DNA of 64,000 nt from Streptomyces asoensis (GCF_016860545.1 NZ_BNEB01000005.1:124001-188000); one strand, 5' to 3'; positions 31,669 to 40,631 are shown, numbered from the stretch's first letter. The notes: generated by a model not told the origin, from the letters alone. Program-made: numbers and translations.

Positions 31669-31989
31669 CGCAGCTCCCCCCGGAACGACATGACACGCGA
31701 AACTCCCCGTCCGACCAGCGTAGAAATCCACCGCCCGCACGGCCAACCGGCTTGCCGGACAAAGGTGTTCAGTCGCATGCCTTCCGCGACTCGATCCCCG
31801 GCGCCGAGGAGTCGTCGCTCGACGCACCCGACGCCCGCATGCCCGCCAGGTCCACGGCGGCCAGCAGAGCCGCGTACTCGAATCTCGGTAGGACCGGGCG
31901 CCCGCGGCCCCCTTCGGCCGGACGCATCGCCGCGCACGCCGTGCCGTGCTCACGGGTTGACGTGCTCACGGGTTGACGTGCCCACTTGC
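31669..31989. other. Intergenic region, no certain gene
   Basis: 321 bases between the LuxR gene and the epimerase gene, both on the reverse strand. The only item of note is a 16-base direct repeat (31946-31977). A 52-codon reverse-strand frame (31769-31927, starting MRPAEGGRGRPVLPRFEYAA) has coding-like composition but no ribosome site, and I cannot call it a gene. Confidence 0.35.
31946..31977. repeat. 16-base direct repeat, two copies
   Basis: GTGCTCACGGGTTGAC occurs at 31946-31961 and again at 31962-31977, followed by another GTG. The copies are identical. It lies just beyond the stop of the reverse-strand epimerase gene (31990). Confidence 0.85.
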
Positions 31990-32898
31990 TCACGCGCCGA
32001 AGTAGTGGCCCTTCTCCAGGTCCTCCAGGAGGCCCGGTCGCAGGGGGCGCCAGTCGAGGAGTTCGCGGGTGAGGGCGCTGGAGGCGGGGAGGTCCTGGCC
32101 GATGAAGCCGGCCAGCCAAGAGAAGTGGGCCGGGGCGTCCCCGGGAGCGATCTGCGCCACCGGGACGCCGAGGTGACGGCCTATCACCTCGGCCACGGCG
32201 CGGATCTCGACGCCTTCGTCGGCGACACCGTGCAGCACGGTGCCGGCCGGTGCCCGCTCCACCGCGAGCCGGAACAGCCGGGCCGCGTCGAGGCGGTGGA
32301 CCGCGGGCCAGCGGTTGGTGCCGTCACCGAGGTGGCCGGCGACGCCCTTGTCACGGGCGACGGCGACGAGGGACGCCATGAAGCCCGCGTCCCCCTCTCC
32401 GTGGCAGGTCGGTGACAGCCGGACCACCGACGAGCGCACGCCCAGCTCGGCGGCGTCCAGCACCGCCGCGGCGGTGAGGGCCCGCACGGACAACGCCGAC
32501 GCGTCGGTCGACGGCCTGTCCCGCTCGGTCGTCGTACGGCCGGGCGGGAAGCCCATGAAGCCGCCGGCGACGACCAAGGGGCGCCCACTGCCCGCCAGGG
32601 CGTCGGTGAGGGTGTCGACGGCACGGCGGTCGGCCTGCGCGGCGCCCGCGAAGTCGCCGGTGAAGGCGATGTCGTGCTTGAAGGCGAGGTGGACCACGCC
32701 GTCGGACGCGGCGGCCGCCGTGCCGAGGACGTCGAGGTCGTCGATCGTGCCCCGGACCACCTCGGCTCCGGCGCCGGAGAGCGCGGTGGCGGCGGCGTCG
32801 GAGCGGGCGAGGCCGGTGACCTCGTGCCCCGCGTCGAGGAGATCGGGGACGAGGGCGGAGCCGAGCCAGCCGGAAGCGCCGGTGACGAAGATGCGCAT
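31990..32898 (-). CDS. NAD-dependent epimerase (extended SDR family)
   Basis: 302 residues. The NAD(P) loop is VTGASGWLGSALV at residues 5-17. The pattern continues with VRGTIDDLD, VVHLAFKHD and GVRSSVVRLSPTCHG, as in the group annotated as SDR family oxidoreductases of the YwnB/NAD(P)H-binding type. The usual catalytic Tyr-x3-Lys is not obvious, so the reaction is uncertain. It is divergent from a TetR gene with two likely operators between them, so it is probably the repressor's target. Confidence 0.88.
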   Translation of the reverse strand: MRIFVTGASGWLGSALVPDLLDAGHEVTGLARSDAAATALSGAGAEVVRGTIDDLDVLGTAAAASDGVVHLAFKHDIAFTGDFAGAAQADRRAVDTLTDALAGSGRPLVVAGGFMGFPPGRTTTERDRPSTDASALSVRALTAAAVLDAAELGVRSSVVRLSPTCHGEGDAGFMASLVAVARDKGVAGHLGDGTNRWPAVHRLDAARLFRLAVERAPAGTVLHGVADEGVEIRAVAEVIGRHLGVPVAQIAPGDAPAHFSWLAGFIGQDLPASSALTRELLDWRPLRPGLLEDLEKGHYFGA

Positions 32899-32948
32899 GG
32901 GAGTACCTCAGACCACGGGTGAGTCGAATGCCGTCGGACGGCATCGAG

Positions 32949-33003
32949 TGATGTCAGTGACTGTCGTCATCGACGCTAGCACTGATGTCAGGGACTGTCA
33001 TCG
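32949..33003. promoter_or_regulatory. Two TetR operator candidates
   Basis: Two near-copies of a dyad-symmetric element, TGATGTCAGTGACTGTC (from 32949) and TGATGTCAGGGACTGTC (from 32983), start 34 bases apart. Each has the core T-G-A-N-G-TCAG-N-GACTG-N. They lie between the divergent epimerase and TetR genes, the second ending 15 bases before the TetR start, which fits autorepression. Confidence 0.65.
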
Positions 33004-33017
33004 CGTAGGATCGCGCC

Positions 33018-33608
33018 ATGGGCAGATGGGAGCCGAACACACGGGATCGTCTGGCGCGAGCGGCGCTGGAACTGTTCGGCGAGCGCGGCTACGAACAGAC
33101 CACGGTGGCGGAGATCGCCCGGCGGGCCGGACTGACCGAGCGCACCTACTTCCGGCACTACGCCGACAAGCGGGAGGTGCTGTTCGGCGGCTCGCAGGTG
33201 CTGCGGGACAGGTTCACCGGGGCGGTCGCCGAGGCGCCGGCCTCCGCCGCGCCGATCGACGTCGTCGCCGCTGGGCTGGAGGCGATCGCGCAGGTGTTCC
33301 CGGCGCGCGAGGACTCCCGGCGGCGGCAGTCCGTCGTCGGCGCGCACCCGGAGCTCCAGGAACGTGAGCTGATCAAACTCGCGACGCTGTCCGCCGCCGT
33401 GGCCGAGGCCCTGCGCGCCCGGGGCGTCCCGGACCCCACCGCCGGGCTCGCCGCCGAGGCCGGTGTCGCCGTGCTCAAGGTCGGCTACGAACGCTGGATC
33501 GCTCCGACGGAGCAGCGCGAACTCGCCGACCTGCTCCGCGAGTCGCTGACCCAACTCAAGGCCGTGACGGCGGGGGCGGAAGAGCCCGTCGCGAAGAGCG
33601 GGTCCTGA
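33018..33608 (+). CDS. TetR-family transcriptional regulator
   Basis: 196 residues. The N-terminal helix-turn-helix is complete (RDRLARAALELFGERGYEQT, VAEIARRAGLTERTYFRHYA). The C-terminal ligand domain is not assigned to a specific subfamily. It is divergent from the epimerase gene and shares a 119-base region with two palindromic sites. Confidence 0.93.
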   Translation: MGRWEPNTRDRLARAALELFGERGYEQTTVAEIARRAGLTERTYFRHYADKREVLFGGSQVLRDRFTGAVAEAPASAAPIDVVAAGLEAIAQVFPAREDSRRRQSVVGAHPELQERELIKLATLSAAVAEALRARGVPDPTAGLAAEAGVAVLKVGYERWIAPTEQRELADLLRESLTQLKAVTAGAEEPVAKSGS

Positions 33609-33727
33609 ACCGACGCGCAGCAGCGGACGCCGGCGCGGCGGGGTGCGGGGGGTGCGGGCGCCATGTGCCGGTCGCAGGCCTCCACAAGTGGCGGTGACCA
33701 GCATTCCCCGGTCGATCGATGGCTGGG

Positions 33728-34375
33728 CTAGGGGCGGATGTGTGTACGGGCCTGCTCGATCCACCCCGACACGGCCTTGGCGCCGCAGCTCTCGGCGACC
33801 GTCTCGGCCTCGTCGAGGTGACGGGACGCCGCCGACGGGTCGCCGGTCTCGGCCGCGAAGTACGCGAGCGCCACCAGCCCGGCCGCCTCGCCGGCCCGGA
33901 AGCCGATCTCCCGGCGCAGGGTCACCGACTCGGTCAACCGCTCGCGGGCCCGGTCGAAAAGGCCCGCGTCCTTGTCCGCGAAGCCGAGATGGCGGATCGC
34001 GTAGGACATCGTCCTGCGGTCGTCGACGGATTGCGCCAGCGCGTACGACCGCTCGAAGTACGGCCTGCCCGCGGCTCCGTCCCCCTTGACCACCTGATGC
34101 CAGCAGCCGACCCAGAACAACGCGTCCGCCTGACCCGACGCATCCCCCAGCCGCTCGTACAGCTCGACCGCGCGCTCGAACAGCACCAGTTCCTGGCTGT
34201 TCTCCTCACGGTCCTCGAGGAAGCGGACGTGCATCACCTTGCCCCGCGCCAGGGAAAGCGGCGCCTCGACCGCGTCCAGCACGTCGTCGGACCGCTCCGG
34301 CGCGGACGCGTCCCCGCCGAACATCGCCGCCTCGAACAGCTCTCCCGCCCGCCCGACCCAGTCCTGCCCCTGCAT
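33728..34375 (-). CDS. Tetratricopeptide-repeat protein
   Basis: 215 residues made of helical pairs in the TPR pattern, for example LFERAVELYERLGDASGQAD, YFERSYALAQSVDDRRTMSYA and FDRARERLTESVTLRREIGF (three to four repeats, residues 65-205). There is no signal peptide or membrane helix, so it is cytoplasmic and likely binds a protein partner. It is convergent with the TetR gene and divergent from the serpin gene. The function is unknown. Confidence 0.8.
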   Translation of the reverse strand: MQGQDWVGRAGELFEAAMFGGDASAPERSDDVLDAVEAPLSLARGKVMHVRFLEDREENSQELVLFERAVELYERLGDASGQADALFWVGCWHQVVKGDGAAGRPYFERSYALAQSVDDRRTMSYAIRHLGFADKDAGLFDRARERLTESVTLRREIGFRAGEAAGLVALAYFAAETGDPSAASRHLDEAETVAESCGAKAVSGWIEQARTHIRP

Positions 34376-34586
34376 ACAGCACCCTCTCCCCGTTGACCGC
34401 CGACCCCACCGAGGCTATCGACGAACTTCCTTTCGGGAGACGGGATTTCAGAGGGGCGCGCATTCGCGGAGACCGCGCGCGGACACCTGGGCAACCGGCA
34501 TCCGGCTCGGTGATCAATTCGGTCGCCCCCTGGTGCTTGTGGGATCTACTCTCGCGCGAGGACCGGGTGGTGAGGGAAGGGCGGAC

Positions 34587-35780
34587 ATGGCGAGTCGGGG
34601 GACGGTCAGGGCCGTCAACGGGCTGACCAGGCGTTGGGCCGCGGGTCTGCCCGACGACGGCACGGTGTTCGCCGCGGCCGGGGTGTGGCCGTTGCTCGGG
34701 CTCCTCGCCGACGGTGCCGCGGGCCCCGCCCGGGAGGAACTCTCGGACGCGCTCGGCATAACGGCGGACGCCGCCGCGACGGCCGCACGCGAGCTGCTCT
34801 CCACCCTGGGGACGACGCCAGGCCTGACTGCCGCGCTGGGACTGTGGACCCGCGCCTCCCTGCCCCTCGAACCGGCCTGGCTGGACCGGCTGCCCGCCGA
34901 CGTGCACGGACAGCTCACCGGCGATCCCGTCACAGACCAGTCGGCCCTGGACGCATGGACGGCCACGTGCACCCAGGGGCAGATCGAGGCCATGCCGGTC
35001 GCCGTGGACGACGGGACTCTGCTGGTGCTGGCCGACGCCCTGACCCTCCGTACCGACTGGATACGGCCCTTCGAGACGGGCGTGACGGAAGTCGCCACCG
35101 GGCCCTGGCGCGGCGGAGACCTCTCCTGTCTCTTCCGGACCACCGCCCTCCTGAACCGGGTCGGTGTCGCGGAAACGGCGGCGGGGCCTCTCACCGAGCT
35201 TCAGGTCATCGGCACCCGGGGCATCGACGTCCACCTGTACCTCGGAACTCCGCAAGCGACGGCACGTCAGGTGCTGACCGCCGCCGTGGACGTCCTCCAG
35301 GACCGCCGCCGGGTGATCCCCGGCGATCACCTTCCTACCGGCACACCGGGGCCCGGACTGACCGTGGCTCGCGTCCCCAGCACCGACCGCGAACCGCGGC
35401 TCCACGTGTCCACCGTGCCGTTCACGCTCCAGTCCCACCACGACCTGCTCGCCCGTCGCGAGCTGTTCGGCCTGGGCACGGCGGCGGACGCCTCGCGAGG
35501 CCACTTCCCCGGCATCAGTGCCGAACCACTGGCCGTCCAGGCAGCCGCACAGTCGATGACGGCGACGTTCGGCGCGCAGGGCTTCCGCTCCGCGGCCGTC
35601 ACCGCCATGGGCATGTGCGCGGGCGGCATCCCTCGCTACCCCTTCCGGGTCCGCGAGATCAGGGCCCGCTTCGACCGGCCCTTCGGATTCCTGGCCCTGC
35701 ACCGCGCCTCCCGCCTCGTCCTCAACGCCGGCTGGGTCACCGACCCCGATCCCGTCGAGGAACCCTCCGCGGAGTGGTGA
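34587..35780 (+). CDS. Serpin-family protein (serine protease inhibitor fold)
   Basis: 397 residues, normal serpin length. It starts with the helix A pattern (VNGLTRRWAAG), then VFAAAGVWPLLGLLADGAAG (the SPLSV-like helix B region), TALGLWTRASLPL and ADALTLRTDWIRPFE (strand 3A region). The C-terminus ends with FDRPFGFLALHRASRLVLNAGW, the serpin signature after the reactive loop. The loop region (near residue 335, GFRSAAVTAMGMCAGG) has few of the small hinge residues of inhibitory serpins. No signal peptide, so it probably acts inside the cell. The ATG at 34587 follows GAGGGAAGGG. Confidence 0.82.
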   Translation: MASRGTVRAVNGLTRRWAAGLPDDGTVFAAAGVWPLLGLLADGAAGPAREELSDALGITADAAATAARELLSTLGTTPGLTAALGLWTRASLPLEPAWLDRLPADVHGQLTGDPVTDQSALDAWTATCTQGQIEAMPVAVDDGTLLVLADALTLRTDWIRPFETGVTEVATGPWRGGDLSCLFRTTALLNRVGVAETAAGPLTELQVIGTRGIDVHLYLGTPQATARQVLTAAVDVLQDRRRVIPGDHLPTGTPGPGLTVARVPSTDREPRLHVSTVPFTLQSHHDLLARRELFGLGTAADASRGHFPGISAEPLAVQAAAQSMTATFGAQGFRSAAVTAMGMCAGGIPRYPFRVREIRARFDRPFGFLALHRASRLVLNAGWVTDPDPVEEPSAEW

Positions 35781-35932
35781 GCGCCCGCTCGGTGGGACCA
35801 ACTCTCACCCGAGCGGTCTGCCGACCTCAGCCGAGCGTCCGGCAGTCGTGCGCACGCGCCTTTTCTCGACCCTATGATCACTCCGCCCCAGGCTCCGCTG
35901 CGGCGACTCACCCCTCCGGGACAGGCAAGAAG

Positions 35933-36535
35933 ATGACGAGCACCGCACCCAGAACGCACCTGCTCCTTGCCCGCTCCGCGCAGGCGGCGACGGCGGCGGC
36001 CGCCGTCGCGGACGTGTTCCGCGCGGTGTCGGTGCGGGATCACCATCTGCACCGGACGGACGACTCCCTGGGCCGGTCGGGCTTCGCCTCCAGCGTCTTC
36101 CTCTACTTGATGACGCCGACGGTCGTGCTGTTCCTCGTCTGGCTCTCCCGTTCCCGGCGCAACGCGCAGGAGCTGTCCCCCGAGGCGTCCGTACCGAGCC
36201 GGGGCTGGACGATCGGGGCGTGGTTCGTCCCGGTGGTCAACCTCGTCGCTCCTCGCCTGTGCGTCCTCGCCATCGGGCGCGCGAGTTCCGCGTCGTGGGC
36301 GGAGAAGCGGGACACGACGCTGGTGAATCTGTGGTGGGCCGCCTGGGTCGCGCACGCCGTGTCGCTGCTCGTAGCGGACCGGGTGAGCCCGGGATCCATG
36401 GCCTTCCTCGTGGTGGCGGAGACCCTGATGATCGCTGCGGCCGTGCTGCTGGTGCTCGTCGTCGAACGCGTCACCGCGCTCCAGAGCGCCGCGTTCGGTG
36501 CCGCCGTTCCCCTCGCGCCTCAGCCCCGGACGTGA
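35933..36535 (+). CDS. DUF4328-type membrane protein
   Basis: 200 residues with four predicted helices: about 12-30, 58-76 (FLYLMTPTVVLFLVWLSRSRRNA), 127-147 (WWAAWVAHAVSLLVAD) and 155-180. The pattern FLVWLSRSRRNAQELSP and PSRGWTIGAWFVPVVNLVAP is typical of the DUF4328 family in Streptomyces, which has no known role. The ATG at 35933 has only a weak ribosome site (AAGAAG). It may follow the serpin gene in the same transcript, although the gap is 152 bases. Confidence 0.8.
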   Translation: MTSTAPRTHLLLARSAQAATAAAAVADVFRAVSVRDHHLHRTDDSLGRSGFASSVFLYLMTPTVVLFLVWLSRSRRNAQELSPEASVPSRGWTIGAWFVPVVNLVAPRLCVLAIGRASSASWAEKRDTTLVNLWWAAWVAHAVSLLVADRVSPGSMAFLVVAETLMIAAAVLLVLVVERVTALQSAAFGAAVPLAPQPRT

Positions 36536-36559
36536 GGCCGTCCCCGAGCCGGGACGGCC
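36536..36559. terminator. Bidirectional hairpin between convergent genes
   Basis: GGCCGTCCC (36536-36544) and GGGACGGCC (36551-36559) form a 9-bp stem with a 6-base loop, immediately after the DUF4328 stop and 50 bases from the stop of the reverse-strand methyltransferase gene. Confidence 0.65.
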
Positions 36560-36608
36560 GGCCGCGACGGCCGCAAGCAGCGCCGTCACGGAGCCCGGTG
36601 TCGCGCCG

Positions 36609-37415
36609 TCACGCCCGGTGCTGTGCGGTGTAGACGGTCGCGGTCATCGACGCCGTCACGGGGCCCGTGCCGAGGCTCTCCGTCATCCTCCGGGTGACGG
36701 AGGCACGGACGGCCGCCGCGTCCTCGCGCGCCGCCACGGCGGCGCCGGCCGGTGTGCCGGTGAGAAATCCGGCGGCGACCGAGGCGGCCGACTCCGCGAC
36801 GCCTTCCAAGGTGACCTGTTCCGCGGCGGCCAGGGCCAGACCGGCGGCCTCGAGATCCGCGGCGACGCGCTCGGGGTCGGTGTAGCCGTGCGGCACCTCC
36901 CGCAGGAACGGGGGCGCCCCGTCGGGCACGGTCTCTTCCAGGGCGGTCTGGAAGGCGGCGTCGAAACCGTGCGAGTCCAGCGGGCCCCAGCTGCTGAAAA
37001 GGAACCGTCCCGCGGGGGCCAGGACCCGGCGCACCTCGGTGTAGGCGGCGGGCCTGTCGGGGAAGAACATCACCCCGAACTGGCAGACGACGAGGTCGAA
37101 ACCGGCGTCCTCGAAGGGCAGCCGCTGGGCGTCCGCCCGCCACCACCGTGCGCGCGGTTCGCGCACCGATCCGGCGGAGACCATCGTGTCGTTGAGGTCG
37201 GTCGCCACCACCGAGGCCGTCGGGGCGGCGGCGAGCAGTGCAGAGGTCAACGCCCCCGTACCTGCGGCGAGTTCGAGGACCTCGCGGGGCCGCAGCGCTA
37301 CCGCCCGCGCCGCCAGGTCGGCGGCGAAGGGGCGGAAGAGGACCGGCACGAGGTGACGTTCGTAGGCCTCGGGCATGGACCGCGTCCATCGCCGGTTCGC
37401 GTCGTCTGTGCTCAC
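36609..37415 (-). CDS. SAM-dependent methyltransferase (class I)
   Basis: 268 residues. Motif I is VLELAAGTGALTSALLAAAP (near residue 46), motif II VVATDLN, and the later motifs are PFEDAGFDLVVCQFGVMFF and EVRRVLAPAGRFLFSSWG, as in UbiE/ArsM-like small-molecule methyltransferases. GTG start at 37415. The gene sits 48 bases downstream of the SRPBCC gene on the same strand. Substrate unknown. Confidence 0.9.
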   Translation of the reverse strand: MSTDDANRRWTRSMPEAYERHLVPVLFRPFAADLAARAVALRPREVLELAAGTGALTSALLAAAPTASVVATDLNDTMVSAGSVREPRARWWRADAQRLPFEDAGFDLVVCQFGVMFFPDRPAAYTEVRRVLAPAGRFLFSSWGPLDSHGFDAAFQTALEETVPDGAPPFLREVPHGYTDPERVAADLEAAGLALAAAEQVTLEGVAESAASVAAGFLTGTPAGAAVAAREDAAAVRASVTRRMTESLGTGPVTASMTATVYTAQHRA

Positions 37416-37463
37416 CCGACAGACACTATCCCCGCCAGGGCGGTGGCGGCGGACCGACGCAGG

Positions 37464-38000
37464 TCACGCGGTGCGGTCCTGCGCCAGCCACTGGGCGAGG
37501 GCGGTCAGGGTGGTCTCGACGCTGTCCGCCATGTAGCGGCCGAGCGCGTCCAAGTCGGTGCGCGTGGTGCCGAGCACCGGGTCGAGCCGCAGCAGGCGCC
37601 ATGACTGCTGGACGACGGTTCCGCGCCCTCGCGGGGTGAGCGTCCATTCCCAGTGCACGATCCCGTTCTCGGCGCCGCCCACGACGAAGCCGAACGCGGT
37701 CCCGGGGTCCGCCCGCACGATCTGGGAGCGGCTGGTCCACTCCCTGCCGTCCTTGCGGTTGCGGCCGCTGAACCAGGACCCGACCCGGGGCCCGTCCTGC
37801 GGGTCGAAGGCGACGTCGTCCGCGTTCGGACTCCACCGGCCGATCCCCGCTACGTCACTGATCAGGTCGTAGACGCGGGCGGGAGCGGCATCCACCCAGG
37901 CGCGCCGGGTGAAGGCGAAGTCCGCCGCCTCCAGTCCCGCGAAGCCCTCGGCGGGCTCACCGCCGGTCGCGGCCGTGCTCGTGTTCGTGCTCGTGGTCAT
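37464..38000 (-). CDS. SRPBCC (polyketide cyclase/START-like) family protein
   Basis: 178 residues. From residue 25 the pattern DFAFTRRAWVDAAPARVYDLISDVAGIGRWSPNADD is the typical first strand and helix of the START-like hydrophobic pocket fold, and VHWEWTLTPRGRGTVVQQSW the later strands. These proteins bind or cyclise hydrophobic ligands. The ATG at 38000 follows GGAGG; longer readings have no family similarity. It is divergent from the MmyB-type regulator gene (140 bases between starts), which may control it. Confidence 0.85.
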   Translation of the reverse strand: MTTSTNTSTAATGGEPAEGFAGLEAADFAFTRRAWVDAAPARVYDLISDVAGIGRWSPNADDVAFDPQDGPRVGSWFSGRNRKDGREWTSRSQIVRADPGTAFGFVVGGAENGIVHWEWTLTPRGRGTVVQQSWRLLRLDPVLGTTRTDLDALGRYMADSVETTLTALAQWLAQDRTA

Positions 38001-38139
38001 GTGGTCCTCCAGGCTGCGTGCGGGATGCCGGATCGGCTGATCCCACTTCAGTCGTGTGCGCCGCCGTGTGCCAGTCCCGCTGCTGCCTATCCACAGCCGG
38101 GGCAGGCTGAGAACCCGGCGGCTGCCCATACTCGAAGAC

Positions 38140-39096
38140 ATGACAGGCAGAACACAGCTCGGTGACTTCCTTCAGGCGCGGCGTTCGCAGCTGAGCCCGG
38201 AGGACGTCGGAGTGCCCGGCTACGGGGAGCGCCGGCGCGTGCCGGGTCTTCGGCGCGAGGAACTGGCGCTGCTGGCGGGCGTGAGCGCCTCGTACTACAC
38301 CAGGCTGGAGCAGGGGCATGCGCAGGGCGCCTCCCCGGAGGTGCTGGACGCGCTCGCCGGGGCGCTGCGGCTGGACGAGTCCGAGCGGCGGTATCTGCAC
38401 GGGCTGGCCCAGGTGGACAGGCAGCGCACCCGGGGCCGGCGGCCCGCGCCGGAGCGGGTGGCGCCGGCGACCCGTCAACTGCTGGACGTCATGGGGGACG
38501 TACCCGCGATCGTGCTGGGCCGGCGTACCGACGTGCTGGCCTGGAACCGGCTGGGACACGCGCTGTTCGCCGGGCATCTCGACCCCGACGCCCCGGGCGT
38601 TCCGGAGCAGCGCCCCAACATGGCCAGGCTCGTGTTCCTCGACTCCCACGTCCGTGACCTCTACGCGGACTGGCCGGACAAGGCCAGAGCGGTGGTCGGC
38701 AATCTCCGCCTCGTCGCGGCCCGGCATCCCGAGGACGCGGCGCTGCACACGCTGTTGGGCGAACTGTCGGCCAAGAGTACGGAGTTCGGCGCGCTGTGGG
38801 CCGACCACCGGATCAAGGCGTGCACCGTCGCCGCCTACGAGATGCGGCACCCGCTGGTCGGTCCGCTGAGCGTCGTCCAGCAGACCCTGAGCAGTGGGCC
38901 CGGGCCCGTGGTGGTGGTCGCCACCACAGCGGCGGGCTCGCCCTCACGGGCGGCTCTCGCCCTGCTCGCCCAAGCCGTCGGTCCGACCGCTCCGCAGGAC
39001 GGTCCCCTCACCGGGCGGACCACTCCGTACGGCGGTCGCCTCACCGCCCCGGAACGGGCGTGGCCCGAGCCGGGGCCGCGAGCCGGCGACAGCTGA
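38140..39096 (+). CDS. MmyB-type XRE transcriptional regulator
   Basis: 318 residues. Residues 5-75 form an XRE helix-turn-helix with the family-specific VPGLRREELALLAGVSASYY and TRLEQGHAQGASPEVLDALA. Residues 95-270 form the MmyB-like ligand-binding domain (LLDVMGDVPAIVLGRRTDVLAWN, ARLVFLDSHVRDLYADWPDKA). Related proteins bind fatty acids. The ATG at 38140 lies at or very near a likely transcription start (GCCCATACT upstream), so it may be leaderless. A 45-residue Pro/Gly/Thr-rich tail is unusual. Confidence 0.9.
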   Translation: MTGRTQLGDFLQARRSQLSPEDVGVPGYGERRRVPGLRREELALLAGVSASYYTRLEQGHAQGASPEVLDALAGALRLDESERRYLHGLAQVDRQRTRGRRPAPERVAPATRQLLDVMGDVPAIVLGRRTDVLAWNRLGHALFAGHLDPDAPGVPEQRPNMARLVFLDSHVRDLYADWPDKARAVVGNLRLVAARHPEDAALHTLLGELSAKSTEFGALWADHRIKACTVAAYEMRHPLVGPLSVVQQTLSSGPGPVVVVATTAAGSPSRAALALLAQAVGPTAPQDGPLTGRTTPYGGRLTAPERAWPEPGPRAGDS

Positions 39097-39241
39097 TCCA
39101 CCACCGCGCACACGACACACCACCACACACCACCCGAGGCCACACCGCCCCTTCGCACCTCACCGGCCCATGCGTCGGCGTGCCGCTGCCGCATGCCCCG
39201 AATCGGTTCGACCAAGCAATTCGACAAGACAGGAAGACGTC

Positions 39242-40285
39242 ATGCTCAAGAAGCTCTCTGTGTCCGCTGTGGCGGCAGGTGCCCTGGTCGCGGCCGTCGC
39301 CGCAGGACTCGGTCCCGTTGCGGCCTCGGCCTCCCCCGCCTCCGTCCCCTCCCCGTCCCCCACATCCGCATCCGCATCCGCATCCGCAGCCGCGGCCGCC
39401 CCGTTGAGCAACGCCCGGATCGCCGCGCACTTCGACCTGGCCCAGGGCCGGACACCGGAGAACATCGCGCTGGCACCGGACGGCAGCGCCTACGTCACCT
39501 TCGCCAAGGCCCGCCAGATCGCCGGGGTCTCCCCGAAGGGCGGGGTCCGGATCCTGGCCACCCTGCCCGAGCCCGCCGACGGCGGGGTCAGCACCCCGGC
39601 CCTTGGATTCCCGCTCACGGTCGGCATCGTCCGCGCCGACGACGGCACCCTGTACTTCCTCTACGCCACCGGCACGTCCGACCTCACCGGCGTATGGCGC
39701 CTGCGCCCGGGCGGCGAGCCGCAGCGGATCGCGGAGCTGCCCGCCGACGGTCTGCCCAACGGGCTGGCGCTGGACGCGCGCACCGGGACCCTCTACGTCG
39801 CCGACTCCGTGCGGGGCACCGTCTGGAGCGTGCCCGTGCGCGGCGGCTCGCCCACCGCCTGGTCGACGGCTCCGGAGCTGGCGCCCACGGGATTCCTCGG
39901 CGCCAACGGCCTCAAGGTCCACGAGGGGGCGGTGTGGGTCACGAACTTCGACAAGGGCACCGTCCTGCGCATACCCGTCCTGCGGAACGGCTCGGCCGGG
40001 CACATCCAGACCCGGGCCGTCGGAATGCCCGGGATCGACGACATCGCCTTCACCGGCCACGGCAGCCGGCTGCTCGCCGCCCTCGACGGGTCCAACGAGG
40101 TCGCGCTCGTACGGCCGGACGGGAGCCACTCCACCGTGCTGACGTCGGCCGACGGCCTCCAGAATCCGACGTCGCTCGCCGTGCGCGACCGTACCGTCTA
40201 CGTACTCAGCGCGGGCTGGCTCACCGGCGAGGACCCCAACCTGATCCTCGCGCACCGGAACGAGCGGGCCGACGGTCAGCGGTAA
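39242..40285 (+). CDS. Secreted SMP-30/gluconolactonase-like beta-propeller
   Basis: 347 residues. A Sec signal peptide (1-31, ending VAASASP) is followed by a Ser/Pro/Ala spacer with five Ser-Ala repeats, then a six-bladed propeller of the SMP-30/NHL-like class (NIALAPDGSAYVTFAKARQI, GLPNGLALDARTGTLYVADS, LGANGLKVHEGAVWVTNFDK). Enzymes of this class hydrolyse lactones or related esters with a bound metal, but the catalytic acid residues cannot be confirmed here. The ATG follows AGGAAGA. It lies 145 bases after the MmyB regulator on the same strand and may be its target. Confidence 0.85.
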   Translation: MLKKLSVSAVAAGALVAAVAAGLGPVAASASPASVPSPSPTSASASASAAAAAPLSNARIAAHFDLAQGRTPENIALAPDGSAYVTFAKARQIAGVSPKGGVRILATLPEPADGGVSTPALGFPLTVGIVRADDGTLYFLYATGTSDLTGVWRLRPGGEPQRIAELPADGLPNGLALDARTGTLYVADSVRGTVWSVPVRGGSPTAWSTAPELAPTGFLGANGLKVHEGAVWVTNFDKGTVLRIPVLRNGSAGHIQTRAVGMPGIDDIAFTGHGSRLLAALDGSNEVALVRPDGSHSTVLTSADGLQNPTSLAVRDRTVYVLSAGWLTGEDPNLILAHRNERADGQR

Positions 40286-40291
40286 GGCTCC

Positions 40292-40555
40292 TCAGTCGAG
40301 GTCGAGGTCCCCGACCGCGGGGTGGTGGAAGCGCTGCTGCCCGCTGCGGTGGCACTCGACGTCGTGCGCGTCCCAGCGCTCGGCGAACTCGTCGCTGCGG
40401 GCGGCGAGTTCGCCGACGAGATCGGCAAGGTCGGTGTTGCCGGGGGTACGGGCGGTTTCGGCGCGCAGGCTCCCGACGGCATCGTGGGCGATACGGTCCC
40501 AGTCGCGGTAGAAGCGGCGTGCCCGCGGGTCGAGGAAGACGAAGCGGGCCAGGTT
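40292..40555 (-). pseudogene. MmyB-type regulator fragment (ligand-domain piece only)
   Basis: The reverse strand reads NLARFVFLDPRARRFYRDWD followed by AVGSLRAETARTPGNTDLAD and ELAARSDEFAERWDAHDVEC, the core of an MmyB-like ligand domain. The N-terminal helix-turn-helix and first half of the domain are gone, and the frame stops after HHPAVGDLDLD, where a full protein would have another 40-50 residues. It is a two-end-truncated copy. The intact homologue is 1.2 kb away on the other strand. Confidence 0.8.
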
Positions 40556-40631
40556 GGGCGGCGGCCGTCCCGCGCATGGGTGCCGGCCGCCCCGGCGACG
40601 CCTGAGCCACCCGCCCGTCACGGGGGCCTGG

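Noticed and set aside
29797..32415. An 872-codon forward frame
   Set aside because: It lies antisense to the LuxR regulator and the epimerase and has no recognisable domain.
39355..39400. Serine-alanine repeat (CATCCG units) as a microsatellite
   Set aside because: It is the coded Ser-Ala linker of the secreted propeller protein and needs no other explanation.
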